NCBI GenBank assembly: GCA_028875245.1
Contig: JAPPEU010000025.1
Span: 124,001 to 188,000 of the forward strand
From: Chloroflexota bacterium
GTDB lineage: Bacteria > Chloroflexota > Anaerolineae > Aggregatilineales > Phototrophicaceae
DNA length: 64,000 bases
Direction: 5' to 3'
Every line of letters begins with the position of its first letter. Positions within the stretch are counted from its first letter, which is position 1. Both the position numbers and the translations under genes were made by a program. The notes under the pieces were generated by a model. The model searched no databases and was not told the DNA's origin. It worked only from the letters and a program-made list of their open reading frames with translations. Shown here in pieces: positions 1 to 9,669 of the stretch.

Positions 1-2
1 CC

Positions 3-1292
3 GCGGAAGAGATTGTCGATCCTGAAAGCGGCGAGCTGATCGTGGCGCGCAACGAGATGATTGATGAAGAGATCGCCGCCAAGATCGAAAACTCCGCTCT
101 GGAAGAAGTCGAGGCGCGCAGCCCGCTGACCTGTGATCTAATCAATGGCGTCTGCGCAATGTGTTACGGGCGCGACCTGGGCACGGGCGAAATGGTCAAT
201 ATCGGCGCGGCGGTCGGCATTATCGCGGCGCAATCGATCGGCGAGCCGGGCACGCAGTTGACCCTGCGCACCTTCCACAGCGGCGGTACAGCCGAGGTGC
301 GCGATATCACCAGCGGTTTGCCCCGCGTCGAGGAGCTTTTTGAAGCGCGGCGCAAGCCCAAGGGCGAGGCGCTCATCACACCGATTGGCGGCGTGCTGCG
401 CTTGACCGAGCGCGAAGATGGCGCGCGCATCGCAACCGTCATCGACAGCTATGTTGAGAGCGATGTCCAGGTCGTGCCTGAAGATTGGGAGATCACTGTT
501 GAGGATGGCAAAGAGGTAAAGGCCGGCGCCGTCATCGCGAAGAACGGCGAAGATGCCCTGCAGGCGGAAATCGCCGGTAAAGTGCATATTGAGGATCACA
601 CCGTTTACATCCGCAACGAAGAGAGCGAAGAATGGGATGATGAAATCCCCGCCAACGCGCGCTTGCGCAAGACGATCCACGACGGCATGACCGTCGAGCC
701 GGGCGAGCAGCTCACGGAAGGGTCCAAGAATCCGCATCAGATTTTGCGCGTACAAGGCGCCAAAGCCACGCAGCTTTACTTGCTTGGCGAAATCCAGGAT
801 GTTTATCGCAGCCAGGGTGTGAACATCGCCGACAAGCATTTTGAGACGGTCATTCGCAAGATGATGTGCAAGGTGCAGATCACCCGCAGCGGCGACAGCG
901 ATCTGCTGCCCGGTGAATTGATCGACCAGTTGAAGCTGCTGGAGATCAATGAGCGCTTAATCGCCGAGGAGCTGGAACCTTGCTCGGGGCAGCCGGTGCT
1001 GCTCGGCATCACCAAAGCGGCGTTAAGCACGGAGAGTTACCTGTCGGCGGCGAGCTTCCAGCATACGATCAAGGTATTGGCGGGCGCGGCGATCGAGGGT
1101 CAGGTGGATCCGCTACATGGACTGAAGGAGAATGTGATCATCGGCAAGCTGATTCCGGCCGGCACGGGCTTCCACGCTTATCAGGATCGGGAGGCGGTCG
1201 CGCCGCCGGTAACGCTTGAGGCGCAAGGGGCGCTGGATCTGGAAGAAGCCGGCGACCAGGATGACTTCGAGAACATGCTGAGCGAGCTATAG
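3..1292 (+). CDS. rpoC: DNA-directed RNA polymerase subunit beta', C-terminal part (5' truncated by window)
   Basis: This is the 3' end of the gene for the beta' subunit of RNA polymerase. The window opens inside it, so about 430 C-terminal residues are present, read from base 3. Visible are the zinc-type cysteine cluster (CDLINGVCAMC) followed directly by the near-invariant block GEPGTQLTLRTFHSGG, which together are diagnostic of beta'. After this come the sandwich-barrel insertion and the helical C-terminus, ending in an acidic tail (DLEEAGDQDDFENMLSEL). The TAG stop is followed by an imperfect hairpin with a T-rich tail. The rest of the gene, and rpoB normally upstream, lie outside the window. 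Identity is certain; nothing unusual is seen. Confidence 0.98.
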   Translation, partial: AEEIVDPESGELIVARNEMIDEEIAAKIENSALEEVEARSPLTCDLINGVCAMCYGRDLGTGEMVNIGAAVGIIAAQSIGEPGTQLTLRTFHSGGTAEVRDITSGLPRVEELFEARRKPKGEALITPIGGVLRLTEREDGARIATVIDSYVESDVQVVPEDWEITVEDGKEVKAGAVIAKNGEDALQAEIAGKVHIEDHTVYIRNEESEEWDDEIPANARLRKTIHDGMTVEPGEQLTEGSKNPHQILRVQGAKATQLYLLGEIQDVYRSQGVNIADKHFETVIRKMMCKVQITRSGDSDLLPGELIDQLKLLEINERLIAEELEPCSGQPVLLGITKAALSTESYLSAASFQHTIKVLAGAAIEGQVDPLHGLKENVIIGKLIPAGTGFHAYQDREAVAPPVTLEAQGALDLEEAGDQDDFENMLSEL

Positions 1293-1314
1293 CGCGCAGA
1301 GCGACGAGTTACGG

Positions 1315-1348
1315 ACGCGGGCCACCAGACGGGGTCCCGTGTTTGTTG
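1315..1348 (+). terminator. Probable intrinsic terminator after rpoC
   Basis: A stem of nine pairs (ACGCGGGCC with the complementary half at 1333-1342, one bulged T, one GU pair) around a 9-base loop is followed by TTTGTT. It starts 23 bases after the rpoC stop and lies between two convergent genes, where a terminator is expected. The T-tract is short, so strength is uncertain. Confidence 0.45.
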
Positions 1349-1355
1349 GCAGCGC

Positions 1356-2780
1356 TTAGGGGCGGGCCGCCAAAGCCTGGAATAGCGGCCGTTCGCGTTG
1401 CTGACCGCTGCCGTCAAAGCTGGGAAAGACGAGGCTGTAGCTGGCCATTTCGCTGCGCTGGTTGACTGTGAATTCGTTGGCGAAGTTCAAATTCCACAGG
1501 ATCATCAGGCCGATATCATTTCGCGATTGGCCGATTTGGAAGGCGCGCAGCGTATAATCTCGTTGGTCGAGGGCGGAGTTGTAAGTCATCCAGACTTCAG
1601 GCGCCGCGGATGGGAAGTCTTCCCAGGTCGCCCAGCCGAACTCCGTCGCCCACATCTGCGCGTTGTGACCGTTTGCGGCGATGATGCTGCTGGTGTCGCG
1701 CAGGTTCTGCAAGAAGAAGAATTGTGGCCGGTCGTCCCAGCCTTGGCCGGGGACATTGTTGCAGCACAGGAAATCGGGCGGGTTGCCCCAACTGTAGGGG
1801 TGGATGCCGATCTTCACATCCGGGTAAGCCGCGAGCCCCGCTTGATACATTTGCCGCAGGAAAGTCCGATCATTGACCGTCACGCCGGCGCGGCTTCCCG
1901 TCGGCGCCAGGGCGGCGGTGACCACGATGGTGCTGGGGGAGAATTCGCGGATGGCATTGTAACCGACGCGGAAGAGCTCCATATAATTGCTGCCGCTGAT
2001 GGGGCGGCCGGTCCACTCCCGCCTGAGGTTGGGCTCGTTCCAGATTTCGAGGGCGTCAATATTGGGGCCGACTTTTTCTATCAGCTTGTGGATGAACCAG
2101 TGCAGCTCGTTCAAGTCATCGGGGGGGCCATCCTCGGTTCGATCGACATTGCGCGCCCAATCCGGCGCTTTGGCGATGCTTAGCAGGACCTTCAAACCGC
2201 GCTGATCGGCCGCTTGCACATGCAGCTGAAACAGGCGAAAGTTCCGCTCAAATTCGCCCGGACGATTGGGCTGCAGCCACTTCCAATTGGCTTGCAGCTT
2301 GATCCAATCGACGCGCAGCGCCGCGATGCGATCCAGGATGCGCGCCCAGCCCTGCGTGTCATAGTTGTAGTGGACTTGAATGCCCATTTGACTTCGGTCG
2401 AGCCGCGCTTGGTTGACGGGCACGGCCGTTGTATAGGCGCTTCCGGGCTGGGTCGGCGGCAGGGCGGTGGATGTGGGACGCTCCGTCGGGCGCGGCGTTT
2501 CGGTTGCCGGCTGGGTATAGGCCGGGCCGATAATCGCGCCAAAAGATCGCTGGCCGCCCGCCGGCGTCGTCGCAGCCGGGTCAAGCGTTGGCAGCTGGAC
2601 ACCGTTAACCTTCGGCAGCTCCTGAAGCGCCTGCACGGAAGGAATGGGGGAAGCAATCGTCTCAAGCTCGACTATGGGCGCGATATCCACCGTGGATTGG
2701 GCAGCGCAGGCGGCAAGCAGCGCGCCAATGCAAAAGATGAGCGCGGCCTTGCTGATATGGGGCGTCGCGTTTCCCGTCAT
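1356..2780 (-). CDS. Lipoprotein glycoside hydrolase (TIM-barrel, GH5/GH39-like)
   Basis: Predicted secreted, lipid-anchored glycosidase of 474 residues. The start at 2780 is chosen because it gives a proper lipoprotein signal: MTGNATPHISK, a hydrophobic stretch, then the lipobox LLAAC; upstream in-frame codons would bury it. A Pro/Thr-rich linker (TERPTSTALPPTQPG) leads into a catalytic barrel with the clan GH-A acid/base signature IWNEPN and, later, a probable nucleophile in ATEFGW. Known of the clan: retaining hydrolysis of beta-glycosidic links with two glutamates, one after strand 4 and one after strand 7, matching these motifs. The substrate cannot be read from sequence. It converges with rpoC and is divergent from gyrA across a gap rich in repeats. 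The family assignment (clan) is firm, the GH number is not. Confidence 0.8.
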   Translation of the reverse strand: MTGNATPHISKAALIFCIGALLAACAAQSTVDIAPIVELETIASPIPSVQALQELPKVNGVQLPTLDPAATTPAGGQRSFGAIIGPAYTQPATETPRPTERPTSTALPPTQPGSAYTTAVPVNQARLDRSQMGIQVHYNYDTQGWARILDRIAALRVDWIKLQANWKWLQPNRPGEFERNFRLFQLHVQAADQRGLKVLLSIAKAPDWARNVDRTEDGPPDDLNELHWFIHKLIEKVGPNIDALEIWNEPNLRREWTGRPISGSNYMELFRVGYNAIREFSPSTIVVTAALAPTGSRAGVTVNDRTFLRQMYQAGLAAYPDVKIGIHPYSWGNPPDFLCCNNVPGQGWDDRPQFFFLQNLRDTSSIIAANGHNAQMWATEFGWATWEDFPSAAPEVWMTYNSALDQRDYTLRAFQIGQSRNDIGLMILWNLNFANEFTVNQRSEMASYSLVFPSFDGSGQQRERPLFQALAARP

Positions 2781-2890
2781 TTGCGTCTTTCTCTGGCCAT
2801 CGATTTGAGCGCTTCCGCTGTTGTGCCAAGGGACTTTCTCTGCGCCATCTGCGTTCTCTCTTCTTTTGATGAATCCCCCAAAACGAAAAA

Positions 2891-2968
2891 TGTAGGGGCG
2901 ACTTATCAAGTCGCCCGCGCCCAACACCTTATGCAATCGACGGGCGACCAGGTTGTTCGCCCCTACAG
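2891..2968. repeat. Paired TGTAGGGGCG hairpin repeats (in gap 2781-3325)
   Basis: Two inward-facing copies of the common intergenic repeat: TGTAGGGGCGACTTATCAAG with its complement at 2891-2915, and the mirror CGGGCGACCAGGTTGTTCGC ending CCCTACA at 2941-2967. Each forms a GGGCGA/TCGCCC stem, and the outer ends also pair. The 545-base gap between the glycosidase start and gyrA also holds a 30-base GTGAGCCGAG palindrome (2998-3027), the gyrA promoter (3101-3130) and a GC-rich leader. Confidence 0.8.
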
Positions 2969-3100
2969 GCCTGGTACGAGCGGTTTCATTATATTGCGTG
3001 AGCCGAGATGTGACTCGCGGGCGGCTGCAATTAGCAATTATTGCGCGACTTTCTTGGCGCTACTGCCAACTATCAGGCGAAAGAGAAGGCCTCAATGTAT

Positions 3101-3130
3101 TTGACACCCTCACGAATAGCATTCTACAAT
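3101..3130 (+). promoter_or_regulatory. Sigma-70-type promoter for gyrA
   Basis: TTGACA (3101-3106), an 18-base spacer and TACAAT (3125-3130): a perfect -35 and a one-mismatch -10. It points at gyrA with a leader of about 190 bases. The leader contains a nested hairpin around CGCCGGAAACCGGTG (near 3253-3267) enclosed by a GGG/CCC pairing. No known riboswitch is recognised in it. Confidence 0.7.
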
Positions 3131-3325
3131 GGGAAATTGAAGTCCGCACGGAGAACTTCGCAGCGAGCCTGACGATAGCTCTACGCTGCCCTTGGCCGCA
3201 ATGCGTTCAGGGCGGGGCGGAACGGTTGGGCAGCAGCAAGCAAACGGGTGGCGCCGGAAACCGGTGTGAAGCCCGCCGCCAATGCAGAACACCCGAGCAC
3301 ATAATGAATAGACTGAGGCCCTTCG

Positions 3326-5965
3326 ATGACTGATCGGTCGGTTCATCAAATCAATATCGAACATGAAATGCGCGACGCCTACCTGAGTTACGCCATGAGC
3401 GTCATCGTGTCGCGCGCGCTGCCCGATGCGCGGGATGGCTTGAAGCCAGTGCATCGCCGCATTCTCTACGCCATGCACGACATGGGCATTCACGCGAGCG
3501 GCAGTCACAAGAAGAGCGCGCGCATCGTCGGCGAAGTGCTGGGCAAGTATCATCCGCACGGGGATGGCGCCGTCTATGACACGATGGTGCGGATGGCGCA
3601 GGATTTCTCCATGCGTTACATGCTCATTGACGGGCAGGGCAATTTCGGCAGCATTGATGGCGATGGGGCGGCGGCCATGCGTTATACGGAAGCGCGCATG
3701 GCGGATATCGGAGGCGAGCTGCTGGTTGACATCAACAAGGAGACGGTTGATTTCGTCGAGAATTTCGATGGCAGCTTGCTCGAACCGTCGGTCCTGCCTT
3801 CCATGATGCCGAATCTGTTGGTCAACGGCGCCTCGGGCATCGCCGTTGGCATGTCCACCAACATCCCGCCGCACAACCTGGGGGAAATATGCGATGCGCT
3901 GGTCTATCTGCTGATGCAATGGAACCGGCTGGACGCGGTTGATGTCGATGAATTGATGCGCTTCGTGAAGGGGCCTGATTTTCCCACCGGCGGCATGATC
4001 TACAGAATGCGCGGCGAAGAAGACATGCTGCGCGCCGCATTGGCGACCGGGCGCGGCAAGATCACGCTGCGGGCCAAGGTGCATGTTGAGCAAATGGGGC
4101 GCGGCAAATCGCGCATTATCGTCAGCGAGTTGCCCTTCCAGACGAACAAGACGGCGCTGATTGAGCGCATCGCCGGCCTGGTCAGCAGCGGCAAACTTGA
4201 TGGCTTGGCTGACCTGCGCGATGAATCCGACCGGCAAAATACGGTGCGGCTGGTGATTGAGTTGCAGCGCGGCGCCGATGTGACCAAGGTGATGGGGCAA
4301 CTGTTCAAACTGACGCCGCTGCAGACGACCTTCGGCATCATCATGCTGGCGCTTGTTGACGGCCAGCCGCGCACCCTCACGCTGAAGCAGGCGCTGAGAG
4401 TGTATCTGGAGCATCGGCTGGAGGTGGTTCAGCGGCGCAGCGCCTTCGATCTTGCGCGGGCGCGCGAGCGGGCTCATGTGCTGGAAGGGCTGCTCATCGC
4501 GCTGGACAACCTGGACGCGGTCATCAAGACCATACGCAAGTCCCGCAACAGCGATACGGCGCGGCGCAATCTCGTGAAAAACTTCAAGGTGAGCGAGATT
4601 CAAGCGGGGGCGATCCTGGAGATGCCGTTGCGGCGTTTGGCCTCGCTGGAGATACGCAAGATCCGCGAGGAATACAAAGAAAAGAAGAAGCTGATCAAGT
4701 CCCTGGAGGATTTGCTGGCCAGCCCGCTCAAGCAGCGCGAACATATCGCCGAGGAGTTGGGCAAAGTGAAGCGCGATTATGGCGACGCGCGCCGCACCGT
4801 CATCGCCGACGGCGAGGCGACCGGGCAGACGCAAGCCGACTTCCTGGCGCCCGAGGCGAAGACGGTGGTCATGTTGAGCGCGAAGGGGCACCTGGGGCGG
4901 ACGGCGCTGGATGAACCGCCGCGAGTGACCACCGCGACCAAGGTCCCGCCGCGCCTGATGCAGCGCAGCAGCACTTCGCAGACACTTTATCTCTTTGCCG
5001 AAGATGGTTATTGCGCGTCTCTGCCGGTGCAGCAGATTCCGCCGGTGGCCGAGGCGTCGCTGGGCACGCGCTTCAGCGATCTCTGCGCGCTTGGCAGCCG
5101 GCGCAAGATCCTGTCTTTTCTGTGTCTGCCGCTGGAAATGGACGACGGCTTCATCTGCTTTGCGACGGCCGGCGGCCTTGTCAAGCGTTTGCCGCTTGCC
5201 GATTTGCCTGGCGTGATGTCGCGCGAGTTTCGCGTCATGAAGCTGGCAGAGGGCGACCGGATAATCGAAGCCCTGTACAGCGGCGGCGGGGAGGACCTGC
5301 TCTTGACGTCGGCGCGCGGATACGCGATCCGCTTCAACGAAGAAGACCTGCGGCCAACAAGCATGAACTCCGGCGGCGTGCGCGGGATGCGCCTGGCGCT
5401 GAAAGGCGACCGCGTCGTCGCGGCTTCTCTGGCGGGCGATGATTTGTACGCGTGGTGCGTCAGCAGCGACGGCATCGCCAAAGCATCGCGATTGGATGAG
5501 TATAAGACGCAGGGGCGCGGCGGCAGCGGCGTCATCTCAATGCGGCGCGAAGCGGGTCAGCCGGATGTGGCCGCGGCGACGGTCGGGGGGCTGGATGATG
5601 AGGTCCTGGTCTTGACCAACAAACGCAAAGCCAAGCGCGTCAGACTGGGAACGGCCAAGATCATGAAACGGACGGGGGTGGGCGGCAGCCCTGTGATTGC
5701 GCTGCGGGAAAAAGAGCGCGTGGTCGGCCTTGCCGTCTTCCGCCAGCGCATTGAGGTCAAGGGCGCCCCGGTCGAGGCGGTATTCGTCCCGGTGGCGGAG
5801 GCGGCCCAGGCGGACGAACAGATGCCGCGGCAGTACGAAATGAGCCTGGAAGAAATCGAGATGATTCTGGATGAGGCCGATGGCTTGGACGGGGCGAACA
5901 ACGGCGCTAGCGCGAACGGATCCGACCCCGGCGCGAGCGATGACGATCCGCCAACTGCTCCATAA
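3326..5965 (+). CDS. gyrA: DNA gyrase subunit A
   Basis: Breakage-reunion subunit of type IIA topoisomerase, which with GyrB introduces negative supercoils using ATP; cytoplasmic, on DNA. The 879 residues show the usual order: winged-helix/tower core with RILYAM and the catalytic dyad Arg119-Tyr120 in AMRYTEARM, coiled-coil, then a six-bladed pinwheel C-terminal domain. A GyrA-box-like QGRGGSG near residue 729 (consensus QRRGGKG) argues for gyrase rather than ParC. The quinolone region reads [10 protein letters not shown], with Gly81 where E. coli has Ser83, and Asp85 at the 87 position. The acidic, Gly/Asn-rich tail is typical. The ATG is preceded by a GAGG-like site. The 3' end overlaps the convergent glycosyltransferase by 59 bases. 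gyrB is not in the window. Confidence 0.97.
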   Translation: MTDRSVHQINIEHEMRDAYLSYAMSVIVSRALPDARDGLKPVHRRILYAMHDMGIHASGSHKKSARIVGEVLGKYHPHGDGAVYDTMVRMAQDFSMRYMLIDGQGNFGSIDGDGAAAMRYTEARMADIGGELLVDINKETVDFVENFDGSLLEPSVLPSMMPNLLVNGASGIAVGMSTNIPPHNLGEICDALVYLLMQWNRLDAVDVDELMRFVKGPDFPTGGMIYRMRGEEDMLRAALATGRGKITLRAKVHVEQMGRGKSRIIVSELPFQTNKTALIERIAGLVSSGKLDGLADLRDESDRQNTVRLVIELQRGADVTKVMGQLFKLTPLQTTFGIIMLALVDGQPRTLTLKQALRVYLEHRLEVVQRRSAFDLARARERAHVLEGLLIALDNLDAVIKTIRKSRNSDTARRNLVKNFKVSEIQAGAILEMPLRRLASLEIRKIREEYKEKKKLIKSLEDLLASPLKQREHIAEELGKVKRDYGDARRTVIADGEATGQTQADFLAPEAKTVVMLSAKGHLGRTALDEPPRVTTATKVPPRLMQRSSTSQTLYLFAEDGYCASLPVQQIPPVAEASLGTRFSDLCALGSRRKILSFLCLPLEMDDGFICFATAGGLVKRLPLADLPGVMSREFRVMKLAEGDRIIEALYSGGGEDLLLTSARGYAIRFNEEDLRPTSMNSGGVRGMRLALKGDRVVAASLAGDDLYAWCVSSDGIAKASRLDEYKTQGRGGSGVISMRREAGQPDVAAATVGGLDDEVLVLTNKRKAKRVRLGTAKIMKRTGVGGSPVIALREKERVVGLAVFRQRIEVKGAPVEAVFVPVAEAAQADEQMPRQYEMSLEEIEMILDEADGLDGANNGASANGSDPGASDDDPPTAP

Positions 5966-7022
5966 CATCATCATATTTCGGCGCCTGCCTGCGCCAATCG
6001 AAGCACGCGATCTTTTCCCGCAAAGCAGTTGTGTCCAACTTGACGCCGCTGTCCAAATGATGGCGCAGTTGGGCGGTCAGCCGGTCGCGCTGATAGAGAC
6101 AGGCTGGCTTCAATTCCTCGCTTAGCAAGTTGGGATAATTGAGCCGGTCGGGCAGGATGGGCGTGCAGCCGCAATAGATCGCCTCGCAGACGGAGACGCC
6201 GAAGAATTCCTGCCAGGCGGTGCTGACGACATAATCGGCCCGCCAGAGCAGCCGCGCGTATTCGGCGAATGATTCGAGGTAGCCGAGCTGCAGTATTCGA
6301 TCGCCAAGATGTCTCTGCGCCTGGCCAAAGCAATCGGGCGCTTCGCCAAAGCTCTCGCCGGTGATCGCCAGCTCGAAGTCGTAACCCTCCTCCGCCAGTT
6401 CGATCATGCTCTTGATGAAAGTCTCCGGGTCTTTGTCATATTGCCAGCGGTGATTCCATAAAATGAGCGGCGGCCCGCTTGAAGCGCCATCGCTGAAATG
6501 CTCGTCCAGGCGGCGCAGATCAATGCCCAGCGGCAATACGCTCGACTTGTCTCGTATCTCGTCGATGGTAGCCAATTCGTTGAAATCGCCGAAATGCTTG
6601 AGCATGCGCGGCAGTTGGGCGATAAAGTCGTCCAGGTGATATTGGCTGTTGAAGAAGTTGGCGTCGGCGCAGAGGGCGCTGACGTAATTGATGAAGCCAT
6701 AGCGCCAGCCGTGGTTCTGGCGCCGGTTCTGTGGATATGACAGCTGATTCTCGTGGAAGTACATCGCGACCGGCGCATCAGGCAGGCGCTCGCGGGTTAA
6801 GGCGCGGAAGATGGAGAGGTCGATCATGCTGGAGGCGAGGACGAGGTCCGGCGTCTCGGACAGCAGGCGGGCGAAACTGATGGCGGCGCCTTGCATGCGC
6901 CACTTCCAGAATTGGGCCGGCAGCGTGAGCAGGTCAATGTCATGGCGGGAGAAGGTCCGGAGGCCGTCGGCCCAGGCTTTGTGGCTGCCGCCGTAGTAGG
7001 ATTCAAGCAGGGCGATGCGCAT
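5907..7022 (-). CDS. DUF3524 glycosyltransferase, tRNA-queuosine mannosyltransferase-like
   Basis: A 371-residue GT-B fold glycosyltransferase with the DUF3524 N-terminus: [20 protein letters not shown], then the conserved FWKWRMQG and [10 protein letters not shown] blocks, and a GT1/GT4-type C-terminal half with [10 protein letters not shown] (the nucleotide-sugar-binding E-x7-E region). Known of the family: the animal member GTDC1/QTMAN transfers mannose from GDP-mannose to queuosine at position 34 of tRNA-Asp. Whether bacterial members act on the same nucleoside is not established here. It starts 15 bases after rel stops, so the two are probably co-transcribed, and its 3' end overlaps gyrA tail-to-tail. 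The family call is firm, the substrate is inference. Confidence 0.8.
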   Translation of the reverse strand: MRIALLESYYGGSHKAWADGLRTFSRHDIDLLTLPAQFWKWRMQGAAISFARLLSETPDLVLASSMIDLSIFRALTRERLPDAPVAMYFHENQLSYPQNRRQNHGWRYGFINYVSALCADANFFNSQYHLDDFIAQLPRMLKHFGDFNELATIDEIRDKSSVLPLGIDLRRLDEHFSDGASSGPPLILWNHRWQYDKDPETFIKSMIELAEEGYDFELAITGESFGEAPDCFGQAQRHLGDRILQLGYLESFAEYARLLWRADYVVSTAWQEFFGVSVCEAIYCGCTPILPDRLNYPNLLSEELKPACLYQRDRLTAQLRHHLDSGVKLDTTALREKIACFDWRRQAPKYDDVMEQLADRHRSRRGRIRSR

Positions 7023-7037
7023 GTTTTGGGGCTGAAC

Positions 7038-9254
7038 TCAACTGGTGTTGCGGCGGCGCGCCTCGACCACATTGGGCACCAGGTCGATCTTGGTGAGGAT
7101 GCGCGTGAGCTGCTGATTATTGGCGATCGCAAGTTGCAAGTTCAAGGTGGCGATGTGCTGGCGCGTGTTTACCTCGACCGAGGCGATATTCACATTTTCT
7201 TCGGCGATGATGGTGCTGATCTCGCGCAGCAGCCCTTCGCGATCGTAGGCGACGACCTCGACCGGCACCAGATAGCGCTGTTCTTCTTCTTCGCTGCCCC
7301 AGGACACATCAATGAGGCGCTCGGTTTCACGCATGGCGATCATATTGGGGCAGTCGACGCGATGTACGGTGACGCCGCGCCCGCGCGTGATATAGCCGAT
7401 GATGCCATCGCCGGGCATGGGACCGCAGCAGCGCGCCAGATTGACCAACAGGCCGCCGGCGCCCATGATGCTGACGCCCTTGGCGACGCTGGCATTGCTT
7501 GGTCTGCCTCGCGGTTTCAGCAGCTCTTCTTCGCTGACGCTCTCCGCCGCTTTGCGCCGTTCGTCCTCGAGAACACGGTTGGTTATCTGCGAGCCGGTGA
7601 CATCGCCCGCGCCGATGGCGGCGAGGAAATCTTCCAATTTGTCATATTTGAGCAGTCGGGCGACCGAATCAAAGGTGACCTTCTCCATCACGCCCAGGCG
7701 CTTGAGTTCCCGCTCGAGCACTTCACGCCCCATGGCGATATGCTTGTCGCGGTTCTGTTTGCGCAGCCAGTGGCGAATCTTGGTGCGGGCGCGGCTGGTG
7801 ACGGCATAATCCAGATCCGGGTTGAGCCAATCCATGCTTGGCCCGCCACGCTTGGCCGTGAGGATCTCGACCTGATCGCCCATTTTCAGTTTGTAATTGA
7901 GCGGCATGAGGCGGCCGTTGACCTTGGCGCCGCGGCAGCGATTGCCGATATCGGTGTGGATGTGATAAGCGAAGTCGATCGGCGTCGCGCCGACCGGCAG
8001 ATCAATGATGTCCCCGTTGGGGGTCACGCTATACACGCGGTCCTGAAAGACCTCCGATTTCACTGTGTCGACGAATTGCGACGCGTCATTGACCTCGGGG
8101 CCGAATTCCATCAAGCGGCGCAGGAAAGCCAGGCGCTGTTCAAATGCCTGGTCGCGTCCGTTGCCGCCTTCCTTGTAGCGCCAGTGGGCGGCGATGCCAT
8201 ATTCCGCGTCTTCGTGCATTTCCCAGGTGCGGATTTGCACTTCGACCGTTTTGCCCTCGTCGTCATGCACGGCGGTGTGCAGGCTGCGGTAGAAATTATC
8301 CTTGGGGTTGGCGATATAGTCGTCGAACTCGCCGGGGATGGGGCGCCAGAGATTGTGCACGATGCCGAGGGCGAGATAGCATTCCGCCAAGGTCTCGACC
8401 AGGACGCGCATGCCACGGACATCGTAGATCTGCTCCAGTGGCAGGTCCTTCTTGGTCATCTTGTTGTAGATGCTGTAGATATGCTTGGGGCGCGCGCTGA
8501 TGGTGACCTTGGAAATGCGGCTTGCGTTCAGTTCTTTGATCAGACGTTCTTTGATGCGGGCGACGTAAGTTTCGCGTTCGTCGCGCCGTTCATCAAGCGC
8601 TTTGGCGATAGAGCGATAAGATTCGGGATTCAGGTAACGGAAGCTGAGATCCTCCAGCTCCCATTTCATCTGCCAGATGCCGAGGCGGTTGGCCAGCGGC
8701 GCGAAGATATCCATCGTTTCCTGCGCCACCGCCTGCTGTTTGTGGCGCGGCATATAACCGAGCGTGCGCATGTTGTGCAGGCGGTCGGCCAGCTTGACGA
8801 GTACGACGCGCACATCATCGCCCATGGTCAGCATGATTTTGCGGATGTATTCCATTTCGCGGTTGACGGCGCTGGAGCGGCGCGAATCGGCGGCGGGCGA
8901 GACATTCTTGATGGGCAGGTTCTTCAGTTTGGTGACGCCGTCGACGAGTTTGGCGATTGCCCCGCCGAATTCCACCCGCAGGGCCTCAACGGTGACATCG
9001 CTGTCTTCGGCGACATCGTGCAGCAGGCCGGCGGCGATGGTTTCCGCGTCCATCTTCATCTCCGCCAGGATGCTGGCGACGGCGGCGCAGTGGGTGAAAT
9101 AGGGCTCGCCGGATTTGCGCTTTTGGCCGCTGTGCGCGCTTTCGGCACGGTGATAGGCGGCCGTGATGAGGTCGCTTTCATTCGGCTTGATGTCGGGCAG
9201 GGAGTTCAGCAGGGATTCGAGGTCGCGAGAGTAGACCTTGGTCGTGGGCAACAT
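7038..9254 (-). CDS. rel: RelA/SpoT-family (p)ppGpp synthetase/hydrolase
   Basis: Makes and probably degrades the stringent-response alarmone. The start at 9254 is chosen because an AGGTGA ribosome site sits 7 bases before this ATG; the reading frame extends upstream but without a better site. The 738 residues contain, in order: HD hydrolase domain with HDVAED (His79-Asp80) and KLADRLHNMRTL, synthetase domain with YDVRGMRV and GEFDDYIANPK, TGS domain, zinc-finger-like region (ARCCGPMPGD) and C-terminal ACT domain. The synthetase motif is EFDD (309-312), the pattern described for monofunctional RelA, whereas bifunctional Rel/SpoT proteins usually carry RxKD; yet the HD residues look intact. 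Probable operon with the downstream glycosyltransferase. Confidence 0.95.
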   Translation of the reverse strand: MLPTTKVYSRDLESLLNSLPDIKPNESDLITAAYHRAESAHSGQKRKSGEPYFTHCAAVASILAEMKMDAETIAAGLLHDVAEDSDVTVEALRVEFGGAIAKLVDGVTKLKNLPIKNVSPAADSRRSSAVNREMEYIRKIMLTMGDDVRVVLVKLADRLHNMRTLGYMPRHKQQAVAQETMDIFAPLANRLGIWQMKWELEDLSFRYLNPESYRSIAKALDERRDERETYVARIKERLIKELNASRISKVTISARPKHIYSIYNKMTKKDLPLEQIYDVRGMRVLVETLAECYLALGIVHNLWRPIPGEFDDYIANPKDNFYRSLHTAVHDDEGKTVEVQIRTWEMHEDAEYGIAAHWRYKEGGNGRDQAFEQRLAFLRRLMEFGPEVNDASQFVDTVKSEVFQDRVYSVTPNGDIIDLPVGATPIDFAYHIHTDIGNRCRGAKVNGRLMPLNYKLKMGDQVEILTAKRGGPSMDWLNPDLDYAVTSRARTKIRHWLRKQNRDKHIAMGREVLERELKRLGVMEKVTFDSVARLLKYDKLEDFLAAIGAGDVTGSQITNRVLEDERRKAAESVSEEELLKPRGRPSNASVAKGVSIMGAGGLLVNLARCCGPMPGDGIIGYITRGRGVTVHRVDCPNMIAMRETERLIDVSWGSEEEEQRYLVPVEVVAYDREGLLREISTIIAEENVNIASVEVNTRQHIATLNLQLAIANNQQLTRILTKIDLVPNVVEARRRNTS

Positions 9255-9378
9255 CAATCGTTCACCTGAAAAACGCTTTGAGACTAGATTATCATATTCC
9301 GCGCCAAATGTCGCCAATTGCGGCGAATTTCTATAGCTTTACCGCAGCCCCTCGCGAGTCACAACTCGGCTCACACAA

Positions 9379-9515
9379 GGAAGTGTATCCCTTTCGGTGG
9401 AAACAAAAAAACTTTACCACCGAGGACACCGAGAAACGTAGACTATATGCAATTTCTTTGTGTCCTTCTTTCCTTTGTGGTGAAAATGAATTTCAACCGA
9501 ATTCGATACACTACC
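9379..9515 (+). repeat. MITE-like element, copy 1 (137 bp)
   Basis: A non-coding element bounded by imperfect terminal inverted repeats: left GGAAGTGTATCCCTTTCGGT, right complement GGTAGTGTATCGAATTCGGT. The interior carries CCACCGAGGACACCGAGAAA, then CGTAGACTATATGCAATTTC and a TTTGTGTCC tract. Near-identical copies lie at 37375-37528 (inverted) and 60892-61046. This copy lacks one 18-base internal unit present in the other two. It lies in the 553-base gap 9255-9807, which also holds a 30-base palindrome (9345-9374) and hairpins at 9549-9750. Confidence 0.75.
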
Positions 9516-9548
9516 CACACAAAATAGTGAACTCGGGAAATGGGAATC

Positions 9549-9669
9549 TGTAGGGGCCTTTGACCCGCAGTGTCGGCGGTCAGTGTCTACGCGACCTATG
9601 TCGCGGCGCCGAAAAGCCCCTGTTTGTGATAGTGTGTGCATTAGGCCTACTCACAGAGCCGCCCCTACA
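9549..9669. repeat. Degenerate TGTAGGGGC hairpin repeat pair
   Basis: Opens with CTGTAGGGGCCTTTGACCCG and closes with GCCGCCCCTACAAAA in inverted orientation. The first 26 bases are the reverse complement of a segment inside the long repeat at 60646-60820, showing that repeat families are nested in one another. A further weak unit (GTAGGGACGAGCCGGTGG) lies at 9727-9745. No gene is seen here. Confidence 0.6.

Noticed and set aside
3225..3290. T-box-like GGGTGGCGCC in the gyrA leader
   Set aside because: The T-box core needs a following ACCGCG and a specifier stem; neither is present, and gyrA is not a T-box target.
3110..4891. Long antisense open frame (593 codons) opposite gyrA, and similar ones opposite rel (6891-9269) and fhs (31331-32911)
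   Set aside because: They lie entirely over certain genes, have low-complexity His/Arg/Asp-rich translations typical of the reverse frame of GC-rich DNA, and match no family.
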